Below, piece after piece: positions 22,901 through 37,900 of a stretch of 64,000 nt of DNA; positions within the stretch are counted from its first letter, which is position 1, and each line of letters starts with the position of its first letter. The position numbers and the translations under genes are program-made. Source of the DNA: Acanthaster planci (taxonomy: Eukaryota; Echinodermata; Asteroidea; Valvatida; Acanthasteridae). A model generated the notes under the pieces. It searched no databases. It saw only the letters and a list, made by a program, of their open reading frames with translations, and was not told the DNA's origin. The DNA is taken from the NCBI RefSeq assembly GCF_001949145.1, contig NW_019091383.1:706261-770260 (forward strand). Direction: 5' to 3'.

Positions 22901-25900
22901 TGAGTAACCCAAGACAGAATTTTTGAGGTCCACTCCAGGCAGGGAGTGGGACTGTCATAAGGTCAGTAGTCCTGGTTTTTTTTTTTTTTTTTTGGTTGAT
23001 GGTTATCGATGACAGTTTTTCAACATGGGAAACATTTTCCTGGTTCAAAGCTAGTAAAAGAAAAGCCAAGGTCCCATGTCTGATCACACCCAGTGGAGTC
23101 TGGATTACGGCATTTTTTTTCCTGTTTATTATATTGTCATTCTCATTTTGTCTAGACATGAAACATGTGCACAGTGGCAACGTTCCAGGTTTCAAGAAAC
23201 TGATGATGAGTGTTTCATGTTAGGATGTGTCATGCGTGTTAAAAACTCATATACATGTATATACCAGTACATGTATTTGATAGGGCTGCAATACATGCTC
23301 TGGCATGTGGCCTTTGTTGAGCTCTTGTAATCAGGTACTGCCTCAGTACAATGTAATTGTGCTTGATTTCGTTCTTATCTTTGAGTCTTTTTTGTAAATC
23401 TGGTTCCAACTGGCAAATTTTAATAAACGGCCGAAGTTTTAGTTTAATGCCTTTTTGGAGCCACTTTTATGCAAATTATGCCATGTTTGTAAGTCAGTTC
23501 TTGACAGCTGTTCAGTTTGTATATATTCCATGTTGAGAATACTCATATTCATCTTGGCACTTCTCAAAAAAAATTAAAATAAGTTAAAGTTCATTTGAAT
23601 CGCTTGTAACTTGATTGATGTTTGATGGCTTGCGATGGACTTGTGATGGGCTGGACTACAACAGCAGTCATTGGGAGATGCTGCTTCATATAAAATCACT
23701 GTCATGCTTTATTGTGTTAAGCAGGGTTTCCATCATTTCAGCTTTGTTTGGTTTCTAAGTTTAGCAGGGTGCATAGAGTTTACGGCTCTGAGTTTCAGTG
23801 AAAGTGAAACAGAAAACTGATGGTAAAAAATAACAGGTCATCTTGAAATCTACTTCTCACTTCTCTGAAAAAGTTTCATTTCCTACCTAGAAAGGTGTTC
23901 AACAACCAGTTGTTTAATTTGATTAAACATTTTCAGTACAGGCACATAAAACATGTGTCCCGGCCATCACCATGTCAAGTGGCCAATTTCTTTTGTAAGG
24001 AAATTCAGGACTGAGTTGTAAGGGACAGAAATTTGCCCGGTAACAATTTTGGTCCCCATAACTATGGTTCAGCACTTGTGTTGAGCGATTACTTTATGAG
24101 TGTACTTTTCTGTGTGGATTGACTTATAGAGCTGCTTATTAAGGATGATTCAGTGGAAGTGCTTTGTGTATTATGCAAGTACTTGAATCAATACGAACCA
24201 TGATTGATGTGATCCAACATGCCCTGAGCTGTTTTCCCTTCATCCCATGGGGGAGGTCTTGATGATTACTTGGGCAGATTAAGCAGGATTAAGGCTGTCA
24301 GGAGCAGGAATGGGGATTTTGGAGATGACAGTAACAATGGCGATCCTGAAACTGATGGTTTGCATAACCGGGGGGGAGGAAGGGTCAAAGGGCCATGACT
24401 TGGTGTCATACGGGACTCGACGGTTTCTTGCTTTGTCATTTACATATGTGTGCGTGGTTACCCAACGTTTGTTTGCGAGGAATCGGTGTTGTGTCATGTT
24501 GCAGTACATGTATGGGGATGGTGTCATACCTACTGGTATTTTACATTTTACACATGATGTCATTGTCATCTGGCCTGGTGGAACAGAAAGCTACATACAG
24601 GAATCCCTAATTTGTTGTAAAATTTGCTGATCTACAGTGGCACAGTCATCACTTGTGTTATGCTTGCATGTACTCTTTCTTTGACTTTGTATTTTCCGAA
24701 GCAACATGTCTTTCATCGAGCTCAATCGGGTTGCACATACGGGACCTTAAAGACTTGAAATGTCAGGAATTATGATGCACATCAGTTTTTTGGTATTTGT
24801 CCTTTTGATTTCGTCCCTGGTACAACCGTAAAACTAGGTTCTTATCTCATGTTCTTCAAGCTACAAGTACTGTACATGTGCATGATGTACATGTACAGTG
24901 TATGTTGATAATATGTAGAGTATATATACAGGGTACCTCCCAACAGAAACTTGCTGAACTCTTAATAAAGATACTAATAGTAACTCAGCAGTGGAGTGAC
25001 TGTGACATGGTCCCATTTGGCATGAATCAATTAATTATTTATAATTGCAAATTTCTGCTTCAACTTCAGAGATCATCAGCATTAATTTGTGCCCATAAAT
25101 ATCCAACTACATGTACATACTTGTAGGCAACATTTGAAGCAATACTTTGCAGTAGCTGATGTGGATTCTGTCACAACTAAAAATAACACTTAACATCCAT
25201 ACAGCTAAAAGCCAGCCAAAGTCACTTCATAATCCATTCCACCCCAGAAATGGACATCAGTACATTATCACACTTTACTTTTCTCGAATGTGGTCAAGTG
25301 ATAAAAATCCAAGGGATTCTGAACATGAAGAGATAGAGAAAAAGGACCTACTGTGCCCTTTTAATGTCCGCAAAGAAGTCAGTCTTTGCTTTTGGCAGTC
25401 AACCTCAGCTTGAAGAATTCCCTTCCGATCTTACAGAAGAGAGTACATGTACACCCCGGCTGAGTTGCTTCATCCGCTTAGGAAACTCTTAAGGGATTGG
25501 GGTCGGGTTTCTTCAGTCTTTTCTCCAATTGCTTCCATTTTGACTATAGGGGATAGTTTCCGTTTCCTAAGGCCAGCCGGATATGGACAGACGTTGCGGC
25601 CGGGTGTGTAGACAGACAGTACTATGTATTTGTATTTTTATTAGTCACAGGGCTGTGACATTTAGAAAGAGGGAGATGACCTCTGATTTTTTTCTCTCTC
25701 TTTGAAGGATACGGAAGGGAGGAGGGTGAACTGGGGGGGTGGCTTTGCATTTTAAGTTTCATTTGTTTAACAGCATGAAAGTACTATTTGGGCTGTCTTT
25801 GTTTGCGTGGATCAATGACAAAATACAGAATCAATTGGCATGTACATGTAAGCATCAAAACGTAGTGTTGAAAATGCTTGACAAGGTCAACGCTCAATTT

Positions 25901-28900
25901 TACAGGGCTGGTAAGCTTATAGTGTATTCTTCAACTCAGCAGATTTAGTTAGCAAAAACAAGAGCCATTTAGAGCCATCGAACACGGAAATATACGGAAA
26001 AAAATATTTGCTAGGGTGGAAAAGCTGGTTTCCAGTCAGAATATCATACCGGTACATTGGACATTTCTTGTGACTGTCTCTCTCTGGATTGTTTTTTAGC
26101 CGGTATACTGAGGAATATTTTCAGCATGTGAATTAAAGATGGCAGGAGTGCACATACTGTGCGGGGTTACCATACATGTACCTGTCGATGGCTCTGTTTG
26201 GTCTTTGGACAGGGAACAATGGAAAATCCAGGTTGGAAGGATCCAACGGTGGCCATTCCCCCCCTTAAAAACGGCACCCCTTTTCCAAATAATGAAAAGC
26301 GATTTAGGGGGCCTATTTCCTGTCCTTTCCAGAAGTGCATAAGAATTATCACCAACCACAACCCCCAGAAAGATCATAGTAGGTTACACAGAAAATTTCT
26401 AAAAATGTTGGTTTTCCCCTTAAACGGTTTGATCCTGAATCAGCCCTTGAAGGGAACCAGGGAGGATGCAGTGTACATGCATGTACTATCCGTGCACACA
26501 CCAGTTTGAGATACCGGTACTGTGTAACTGGATCTTTAATTGGCTCAAGCCACTTGTGTCTTTTTTGAAGCAAATACTAAGAACTGGATATCAGTGCTTG
26601 CCAACAGTGATGCTGTTGTGAACTCCCTCGTCAGTGCTCTCTCTTTCTTCATATGGGCCATTGTATGTTGTGTCTGCAGACCGTTATTCTCTCTGATAAT
26701 GTACTTGTGCATGTGGGACGTTGACTGCATGGATAAAGTTGGTCTCCTACTCCATTTGTGAGCGAGTGAGAGCTGACAGCTACTGGTGTACCACAAAATA
26801 AGTGCAGCGAAATTCACCAGAGTGGGATATGTACTCGTATTCACAACTCGTTCAATTTCACAGTGACAAGTTTTTCTTTAATATTATGCCTGCAGTTTGC
26901 TTTCATGGAAAGTGTCAACTAGCCATTACAACCTTACTTAAACATTCACAGTAAGTGTGAACGGGGTAATAGAATTTGTTATTCACTATCATGGAGGATA
27001 TTTTAGGAAACGTGTGGTTTGATAAAGTGTGCAGCCGCCTAAACATAAATTACGATTCGATTATCTCAGGAAGTCATGATAATCTAATAAACAATTAAAA
27101 AAAAATTGCCTTAAAGTAAATAACAAGTTAAATCTCTCAATGAGTCAGGATAAACTGATAAATACTGTCGGTGTGGTTCCACCTCAAGAAAAACATTCTC
27201 ATCTTTTCATTCAAATTGTGAAAGGTGTTATCACATTTAACCTTTCCTTGGACTGCAGTAGATGTAAAAGACTATAAATAGTTTTTGTCTCTTTACCAAG
27301 TCTGTTTGACCTAAAAATAGCCTGTCTTAGAGCGTGATATATTTCAGATCCTCAAAATAAGGGGTCGAGCTTCACGCCAGAGTTACTCCAGCCAGCGTTT
27401 CGTCCACAGAGTAGGACATGTTTGTTGTTACAACAATTACTCTGTCAGAGTTCCTCAAAAGGTTCCCCCTTAAGGACCCGAAGACTTAATTTCCCCAGTT
27501 GGCTGTCAGAATTGGGGGGACCAAATTTGAGGTGACTCGCTGAGCCTTATCTTGAGGATGACTAAATCGGGCAGAGTTTCCCTGGGAAAGCCAGTTGGTT
27601 GAGCTGAAGGAAAGCTTTGCTGGCCGTTTCGGCATCAGTCCGATCCTTCCCTGCCAGACACTGCCTGGGATAGGAACGGCCAGTGCAGTGGCCCTAACTT
27701 TTCCTTAAAGGGAATTCTGTTCTTGGAATCTCAGCTTAAATTAAAATTGCTTGCTGATCATCATCTGACTTTGACAGGTTAACATATTTTATACAAATAG
27801 ACACTTTTTGAATATTTAATGACGTTATGTCTTTTTTTCTCTTATTGTGTGTGGTTCAACCAGAGCTCAATTAAGGGAGGTTAGGTTCGCCTAAGACTTT
27901 GGCTTTTTCTCTGTGCTTACTGGTGAATCCAACAGAGTGGATATCCGAGTGTGGAGGTTGCTGAAACTAAAGTTATAGATTGCTGAATCCATCTGCTCTT
28001 TTCAACCAAATTTACCAGGACTTGATTGCCAACTGTTTAATGCCATTGGATACAGTTTTTATGTACACCAAAGGTTCCATGCTCATACTTCTGCAGGCAA
28101 AATTAGAAATCAGAAAAATGTCATTCGATTGATTTTTTCCCCTAAAACTTACAGTAACGTTACTTATTGAAGCAAACTTGTGACCTGCACAGCTTGAAAA
28201 GTGTATACGTGAGCTGAGTTGTTACTGCAGATTCATCTTCGTGTAGAGCAGCCAAGCTGATCTTTATGGCTAAAGTTACACTGTATCACACTTCTTTATC
28301 AACAGCTCCACTGGCTTCCTATTAGGAAACGCATCATTTTTACGACTGTTTGAGCGATCATGCTCCTCCTTATCTCACTGAACTTATCACTCCGTTCCAG
28401 TTCTGATACCAGAATTCTCCCAAACTCGCTCTTCCATTTCCACAAAAGGTTTTTTGTGCAGCTGTTCCTAAGCTTTGGAATAATCTTCCTCATAAGATCT
28501 GTCATGCAGCTTCCCTCGCCGAATTTAAAACATTGCTTGAAACTCATCTTTTCTGCATTTCTTTAACCTCTAAGCCCTTAGTTTATAATTTCTCATTCTG
28601 TATTACTTTATTTTATGTGTAAAGTGTTGTGATACCAGTTTGTGTAATAATACTTCATAAGTGCCTGAATTATTATTATTATTCAAGTCAGGACAAGATG
28701 AACAGCTGAGAAATTTTTTGTCAGGTGCTTTTCCAAAGATTGGTTATATTCTTGGAGCTTTGCATCTCCTCCTAAAGCTGGGCAAAATCTCCAAATTGCA
28801 TAGGAGTTGCTAGGGCTGATTCAGTTCGAGTCATTCACTATTCCGATATTCAACCCTTGATTCAATCGAATATCCGAATATTCAATCTTAACGACCGGCA

Positions 28901-31900
28901 GATTGTTGATGATTAATACAAACCTAGTTGCAATAATGCAAGATTTACAAGACGAACTATACTTTTGCCCTGTTGAAAATTTCTATTCCTTTTAAATTTT
29001 TAATGAATAATTTGCTCTTTGAATCATTGTAAGATTTCTGTGGCTTTTCTTTTGAATTTGCTTAAAACAAGCCTCTGTAGTGCAATTTTTCTCATTTACA
29101 ACAAACGAAAATTATTCCTTCCTGCCCATGAATTTTGCATTTGAATATTCAAATTAGGAAAATAATATTTGATCATATTTGACACAGCCCTAGGAGTTGC
29201 CCCTTTTAGGTCGCGCCAAATCTAATTGCGCCGGTCTGCTGAAGAGCAAATTCACTCCATTGCTTATCAATATTTTACCATTCCCTCGGCTTCATCCTGT
29301 GGCTTGTGAAAGGAAACGCAATGAATGTAGTCAAGGCCTCACACACCCTAGCCTCTGGGGCTCATGGGGTATTGACCATTCCCTACAGACGGACATCTTT
29401 CAACACCAGTACCAGAACTTTTTGAAAACAGAAAAAGAAGAAAGTTGGGCCACAGAAAGCACTGTTAATTTTTCTTATTCTATCCAGAGAGCCCCGATTA
29501 GTCTCCAGATCTACAAGTCTGAGCCCTCTAAAGTCTCCCAGGTGCCATGGAGGCGATACATTGGGCTGACTTGCGTGGATTAGCAGGCAAGAGGATTGGT
29601 TGACTTGGGAGCTTATCGAGGGGAAAGCTCCCTAAGTTAGCTCTGTAATGAGAACCTTCCGCATGTGCTCGGGGACTGCGTTAGTACTGGCACGCAAATA
29701 TTTATAAACATTACACAGCGCAAGGGGCTTCAACTGCTTCATAGTTGTCTCAAAGGGTGTGAGAAGGGTTCAGTATGTGGGCGGGACCATGTGGAGTTTT
29801 TGGAGGGGCAGTCACTGCATTTGTTCTTAGACTTCTTCTCAAAATCCCGAATGGGGAGAGGGGCAGAGGTTAAAGTGGGGAAGTGAGCACACCCCATGTG
29901 CCTTCCACAAGTTACATTTTGGCAGTGTGCCCCATTTTTTGTATTTTCTAACTTTGTATAAATCCCAACAATGCTTAATACTCTAGGTTCTTAACTGTTG
30001 ATTTACAATATACATGTGTTCAGGATTGTCAGGGCTAATGTATTTACTCAGATTTTTTTTACTCTGATTTTTTGGTAGTGAATGCATTATTTTAGCCACA
30101 AGAACATATCAGTAAATTCTTTGCTAGGTTATTGGATTTAAAATTATTTTTATTGCATGGTGACAAATACATAAAATGCGCAGAGTGGGGAATTACAATC
30201 CAATCTCTGCAGGATTGTTTGCACCAGATTCTATTCCCAAGCATCTAGTTAGCAGTTTGAATTTTGCAATCCCCAACACTTCATGAAGTTAAAATGGGAA
30301 AAAGGCATTTATAAGTGAGTTTGCGCTGGCACATGTATATATTTAGACCAACCATATTCTCATATCAGAATGCCGTCTTAGGTTGTACTTCAAACAAGGA
30401 GGTCTTCAACTGGCTAATTTTTAATAATAATACTAACAAGCACTTGTAAAGCGCCCTCTATCTAGCAAACCATTCCGAAGCGCTGTATTATCATTATCCC
30501 TGCACATTGGGCTCACACATCATCTGAACATTCCTGAAACCATCTCAGCTCCCTGGGGAGTATACCAGCCTGGTGCTGCCATTTTGGCGCAAACTGCTAA
30601 TCATAACCATGTCTGCCCTCACAGGTACCCATTTACTCCTGGGTGGAAAGAGGCATATAGGAGTAAAGTGACTTGCCAGGATTACAACATGCTGCCTCTA
30701 GCTGGATTCGAACCCATGACCCTGTGATCAGAAGTTACAAACCCTAACCACTAGGCCACATGCCCAAGTTTTTAACTAAGTACAGGTCTGCAACCACCTA
30801 TTGTTTTGTGTGCAGTGCTAAATGCAATTTTTTCTCTCACCACCTGTTCAGGATTATTGACAAGATTTTTTATTTTATCGCCATTTGGCTTCAGTGGTAA
30901 GCGATGCATGTGGCTGGAACCTGTAAAGGCATCTGTGTGTTCCTGATTTCAACAGGTGGTGTTCCCCGGTAGAATGCATTAAGCGTTTACTTTCACACAT
31001 GTTGACAGCAGCGAGCTGAACCACATGTACTCTGTCACAGCTCTCCTGAATGTGACTTTGTGACTGGAGACTTTCTGAATATGATTACTTTAGAGGATGT
31101 GTGAGGAATCGTGCTAGACCTGACAGCACCACTGGTGGGGTTCTGAACCAATAATGTTTTCCTTCCTGACAAATATCGCTCTTATGCACAGTCTTTCATT
31201 TGACATCTTTTATCCAAAAACTCTTGTGGTGCTGGAGTGACTGTTTTTGACGGGGCTATTGAATGCAATAGGCAACCAGAGAGAGATAAGATCATTATTT
31301 GTGGCCCTGTTGACGATGAAAACAGTTTAACAATGCTTAAATAATTAAAGTTGAACGTACTTTATCTGTACTCTAAGAAGAGCGCCCATTTCTTTTAAAG
31401 AAAGAATAAAAAGAGGATAGTCGTTGGTGCCAAGGGGATCTAGCTGAAACTCTAAGAAAGGTCAGAGTCAAATTAACGGTGGAGCCAGAGTGGGAAGTGG
31501 AAATTTCCTGTTGGGCCTCCCCGACCAGTCTATGACTCCAGGCTAAGGGGGCTGCAAAATCTCTTTTCCTTGTACTTGGTGCTGGTCTTTGTTGTGACAT
31601 GTACATGTAGTTGGTGTCAGTGGCTACAGAATGCTACAAACGCCCCATGTAACACAAGCCTCATATTCCTGTCCTGTTGTGGATGGTTGGGACATGGACA
31701 TGTATGTTTAACGTACAAATTTCAAAGTTGATGAAGGCTGTTCCATCTTTAAACTTCTGCCAGGATTGTTTTTTCACTTACCAATTTACCTGTGCTATGA
31801 CACTTGTAATTCATTGGTTAGTGATGCTGAAATCTTGATATGTGGTATTTAAATGTACATGTGTGAAGATGCAAACTCTTACAGTTTGAATAATACCTAC

Positions 31901-34900
31901 ATATACACGTAGATGGTACTTGTAACTACACAGACATACAGTTCTAAATATTTTAATATATATTGCCTTTCCACTTTCAACAAATGTGAGAAACGTTTCT
32001 GAAATGTTCATTATTTCCCAGAATACTTTTTGTGGAGCATACAGAGGTACAGAGCAGATTACATCTATCAATGGGAATGGGGTGGCTAAGATCAGGTGGG
32101 GTTGAGTTGTCATGACAATAGCTAGACTCATGTCCCAACCTAGTCGCCGTCCCTCTCCAGTCAAGCTCTGACATCGTGTTCAAATGTACTCTGGTTGAAT
32201 CCCAAAGGATCCCTGCTATGGAGAACATGCTGAAGGCTAGCAGAGTGTCTCTTCTTCTGTTTTTAAGTACCCGTACCTTTGCAAGAGAGACCTGAAGTCA
32301 TCTGGAATAGGCTCCGTCAGCATTGCAGATGACAGAGCAGTGTGGGGGATGCCTTGCAGGGCAAAGTGAGGTGGGCTGAGAATGCGAGAAATAACTCCTT
32401 GGATGACAAGAGATCCTGGATGAAAAGAGAGCTGGGTCATTTCAGGCACTGTCATCCTTTACTTGCACTCGCCACACACTCCAGACCAGGAAATGTAAAG
32501 GTCATTGATCGACCTGCCGACAAAATAGATAGTGTGGTACTTGTAGATTGTACATCATCGTCAGTCGTGACATAGTGATGTTCAAACATCAGTGACTCAA
32601 ATTGGCTTGAACATATGGTAAATTTAACTTTACTTGACTTGAAAATGGACTGCCGATCAACTTGGCTTAAGCTTCTTGATCAAATGTGACTCAAGTCACT
32701 TCCGGATAATGACACAACATGACATGCGGTATTGAAAAACCTGTTACAACACTGGGGTGGGGTAGGGACGTATGATTTTTGACAACACCTGCCTAGCAAA
32801 AACAATAATACCCACCTGTCAGCCTCCCTCAAAAGGATTGCTTAAGTCTTGCGGATTGTCAGAGCCCTCCTCAAATTTATGAGCATAAGGGACTCGTAGG
32901 ACAGCAAGATGCCGAGACCTACATTGTATCAAGGGTGCTATTTTTTGAGGGGGGGGAGGCCTGTGTAGCAGATTACATATCACCCCAAACAACGTTAGTG
33001 GCACCATTTTCCGGAGCTTTCATGCCTCGGCTTCCGAAGCTGTTTCCCGCTATTACTTTTGGCACTCTCAGACCCCCTGAGAGACACCATGTGGGGGACA
33101 GGAGTGGGGTTTTTGCTGTCAAGGTCTAATTACTCCCACATGAGCTCTTTAATGTGCTGTCATGAGTTTTGGGGGTTGTCGTATCATTGCTGCTACATGT
33201 ATCCTAGTTTGTTGTTTAGAATCGGTAATGCAAGTAAAACATATCTGCTTTCAATACGTTTTTTGTTTAATTTTTTTTTTAATTTGTACATGAACTGTGG
33301 ATTGTTGAAGCTTCATGAGAATGTATTTCTTAGGTATAAGATGTTGGTTTCGTGGAGGAATGATGGGTAAAAGTTTGGATCAGTACACTCAGGTTGTTCG
33401 TGGTACAAACAGGATCAGTAAAAGATGCAGCCATAGTGACTGACATTTTCATGTCACTCTGAGGCATGGAGGAGGGGCTTCTGGGTAATAGTAGCAATTT
33501 TTTTCTAGGTAAGGTACATGTATACCCATCGTTGGTTTTTATGGTTTTTTTTGTAGTTATTTAAATATGTAAGTGTGCATGAATTGAACCTTTAGGGTTG
33601 AGCTTGAGCTGTTAGCATGTGATGTGTAGACAAAGTACATCTTACGTACGCAGTGGAAATTCATGTAAGTGTACAGGTAGTTTTTTTCCTCATCCACGAG
33701 TCCCACAGTACCACAGAGACCCACAGGTCTGCACTGGGGTTTGACCATAGATGTTGACGTTGGGAATAGCCTAATGAGTTGGTGCTTGGGGAATATTTGA
33801 CGGATATTCGACTGGCGCCAGACCGAATTAGCGTCATGTCACGTCGCGCATGTTGCACATGTCATGCCCCCTGAGACCATGTCAGCATGCTTGCATCAGT
33901 CGTAATCACATGCTTCACTTTTTTCTCTTACTTTGATAAATCATCCAAAATTGGGTTTTTTTTAAGGTCACAAATTCACTGTTTCCTGGCAGAGTATCTC
34001 AAATGGTAGACATGGTAAAGATACATGTACATGTAAGTATATTCTCAGACCCTTTAGAGATCTACTGGCATAAGCCAATGTGGCCATGAAAACCATATTA
34101 GCTGAGAATGCACCAAATTGGTCTAGTATCATTTTTGCTGTCGTAACGTGTACAGTGTACATATAGGCCCTTACACTTTGCTGGTTGGGGTGGGGTGGAT
34201 GATAGGGGTGGAGAGTGGTGGGCAGTGTTTACACGAGAACTCAAGCCAGGAAATTAGACTTTGTAACTATACCAAAGGATGGTACTTGTGGAAAATTGGG
34301 CAGCTGGTGAGGGGGGGGAGGAATTTCAGCTTGGATTGGACGTGCAATTCAGTTCTCTTCCATCTTCTGAATCGGCAAGATTTTTTTTTTTTCAGAACAC
34401 CTGTGATCACCTGTACACTGTGTCATTGCCATCATCTTTGCCAAGTCACACTCACATGAAGTGCAATCAATTTTCTTCTTTTGTGATGAAGACACGTTAT
34501 ATCTCCCTACCGTGTGCGTTGCTGTGATGATGTCATGTCCCACGGTTGGGGGTGTAACAGCATATCTCATGTACCACGCCGTGGAAGAATTCTCCAAGGC
34601 GCTATCCCATACATCATCGAGGGAGCACTAAGTATTGATGATACCTCCGAGCATTGTGTTCTTTGTTTCATAAGATTTAGTCGAGCCTGACTCAAGAATC
34701 GATATGCTCTGAAGCCCTGTCTGTATTTAATTGGGATGTCTGGGAGAACCGTTTTGAAAAAATCATGGAAACAAAATGTTGCTATCACAGTGCTTATAGA
34801 TATATCCATAAATGTTGCTTTCAAGAAAGTTGAAAATACATTATACTTGTGAACAGCTTGATGCAAGTCAGGGCGTGTGCTAAAGTAACAGCCTTTTGGG

Positions 34901-37900
34901 GGTTTTCTTATGCATTGAGAAATTTTGCAGCATTTATGAAAAAGGTTAAACAGATCGAATGGTGTGGAAAAATGTTGGTGTGCTGTATGTCGGTCCAGCT
35001 GCCCATCATTCTTGAAGGGCCCATTTCTTCAGACAGCACAAAACGAAAATCTTCTTGCACACTTTTGTCGAGAAGGTAACAAAAGATGGAAGCCTTCGGT
35101 AGAATTTTGGAACAATGCATGTTGGCCCATATCTCCATCTTTCTGGGTCCCACCTCTACAGAGTGACACACTGTGACACGTTTTGACAACACGAGACGAA
35201 CTTTCTTGAACTGAAGAAAATGGAGGCCATTCTGCACGATGCACCCATCCATTTCTCCAAGGATCGGTGCGCACCTGTCCGCATTGTATTCCAATGAGTT
35301 GAGTGAGACAGCATCCATCACCCATAAATTAGATTAGGTCTATCTCCAAGCAGACCATTTTCACATGTGGCACAGATCTCAGCCTGAACGCCCCCTTTTC
35401 CTGCCCAGAAACGTCCTGCAGATCACCATCAACAGAAGTCTTACTTGGAAAGGCTGTTGGAAAAATATATGTGAAAATATCCCCTTTACTTTCTCCTTTT
35501 TTGGAGGGGGGGAGGTTAGAGGTGCTTGACAGGGTCCACTGTACGTGAGGCATCAGTCATTTTGATAAATTGCTCATTAAGGCCGTGGATTTATGAATTA
35601 GTCTCTTGATGCCTCCCAAGTTTGAGATTTCCTGAGCGGGAAATTGACTGTGAAAACATGTTACAAGAAATAAATTGCTCCGAGCTTGAGAAGGCACTCA
35701 GGGTCAGACCCTTTTTCCCCATATTATTCAAAGTCGGCCAACGCCTGCTTGCTTTCCTCTCGCTTAAGGGTTCCTGTTCGTGCTAGCTTCAGTTTTTCTC
35801 TGGAACCTCGTTACGGTGTTCTGTAGGGTCCCCCCAAACTAACTAACAACATACATGCAATGTGCGTGGTGCAGAGCATACCAGCCGGGATTCCATTTTG
35901 GGACAAGTGTTGGTGGTGCTTGTTACCCAGACTTCAAGAAAGTCTGGTTAGCTTCCACTAGGGAGACTGGTGAAATGCCCTTAGGGCAAGGCGCTTTAAA
36001 CTTGATATGCCCGGTGGTTGAACTACATTGGTATTTTTATACATGTAGCTGGTGGCAATCTAGAACATGTTTACAAGGCCTGGCATGCACGTTCTTCAGC
36101 TACATGTACATGTAGAAGCCTTTACTTTTTGGTCGAGTTCAGGTGGCCTGTTCTTGACCCAGGTTTCTTGTTTTCTCACTTAAATGGTGGGAATACTACC
36201 CAAGAATGCTGTTCTCGGAACAGGATCACACACAATCTCTTCGTCAGGGTTGTACAGGAACTCACACAAAAACTCATCAGATATTGGTATTTGAACAGCC
36301 ACATAAAATAGCGAGATGGCTTACAAAGCCGGAGACAATGGGCAGTTTTGCATACTTAACATTAATAATTTTCATAACATGGAAATGAATGGTCCTTTTT
36401 AAATAGAAAAGAACTCAGCTCAGTTGTCCAAACATTAACCCTCAAAGAACAGAAAAAAAAACATGGATGCCGCCATGTTGAATGTTGCTTGACACTAACT
36501 ACCAGCTACTTACATGTATAACTGGTTGTATGTTCCCGGCTTTCGAGCGGCCGACCCACGAACAACAAATCGAGCTGTTCACCAACATTCGAGAACAAGC
36601 CGCCCAAACTTTGCCATTATTTTGAGCTACATGTACATTATTGTAGTGCATGGGAAATGCCATACAACTCCTAGCTCCTGGACCAAAACATTCGGACTAT
36701 TTGAGAGTACGGTATTTAGGTCCAGTAGCTGTCACAGTCATGTGATTAAAACAGAAATAACTCCCTTTTCTAAAAATTTCCAATGGTCCGAAAATTTCTA
36801 AACCTACCGGTATTTTGTTATGTTGTTATCCTTTTATTTTACAGTGTATAACACACTTTTTTCTCTGATCTGCCTTTTTTTGTTTTTTGAATATGTGTAC
36901 TTTTTGCCACTATTGTGCAGCGCTTTATAAGATGAATATTTAGATTTTAACCAGCATGAAAATGCTACATCTTAAAATAGATGATAGGGCATCCCAACAT
37001 ACTTGTACATATAACATCACATGCTGTTGGTAGCCGTGGCTACCTGTCCTTGCAGAAATTGTAAATGTCAAGAATTGATAGGTCAGGGAACCAGTGTAGG
37101 CTGGTGTTCATCTTGGTATGCACAAACCCTGTTGTTGAGTTGCAAGGAAGCACACTTCAACATTGGTACACATTAATGGCGTCCACAGTAATGGCGTCCA
37201 TCATCTCTCCCCCCTTTCAGCATGAGATAGTACGCGTACTTGGGCAATGTACTACCTGTAAGTTTTCACTCCTGTTTCCTCCATGTCATAGAACAGTGTA
37301 ATGGAAACTCTTACACATTTGGAAAAGTCAACTTAGATGCAAGGAGAGCACTAGTCTCAGACAGTATACATGTAGTTTGCCTACATGTATGGAGTTAGTA
37401 CTGCATACTTTTGGTTGGTTATCCGTTTCTGTTTTAAAGCAAATATTGTCTTTGCTTTGCAAATTTGCCAGCTTAGTGGCTTTAAGGAAGGCCATGTTCA
37501 AATTACTTGGCTGAGGCTAGAGATGACGCAGAAGTCTATGGTAGTGGTTGTAGACAGTTCTTATGATAGAGTCGTGTGTAATTTCAAGCCACTGCCAAGT
37601 GATTCGGAAGCGGCCAAATTGGCCCAAAGTGTTTAACAGTTTGTTCAACCCTGGATGCTGTACTACAGGTTTTGCCAAATATAACAACCAGCTTTTTACA
37701 TGTAGTTCTTCAGACAGATTCAGAAACTTGCAGCTTGGTGACTGAAGACTCTCAGTGGAAGGCTCAGTCCACTCTGAAAACATGTCATTACATTACTTTA
37801 TCGTGTCTGATTTCAGAGGATCCCAAAATCTTACCAGTGGAAAAGGCAAGGGGAGTCTGGGTTGAAACTGAAGACTTACTGTGATTCAGTTTTTCAATTA

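Noticed and set aside
29197-29583. 128-codon + strand frame after the hAT-like MITE
   Set aside because: It starts inside the target duplication, has no family similarity, and no splice sites fit NCBP3 phase.
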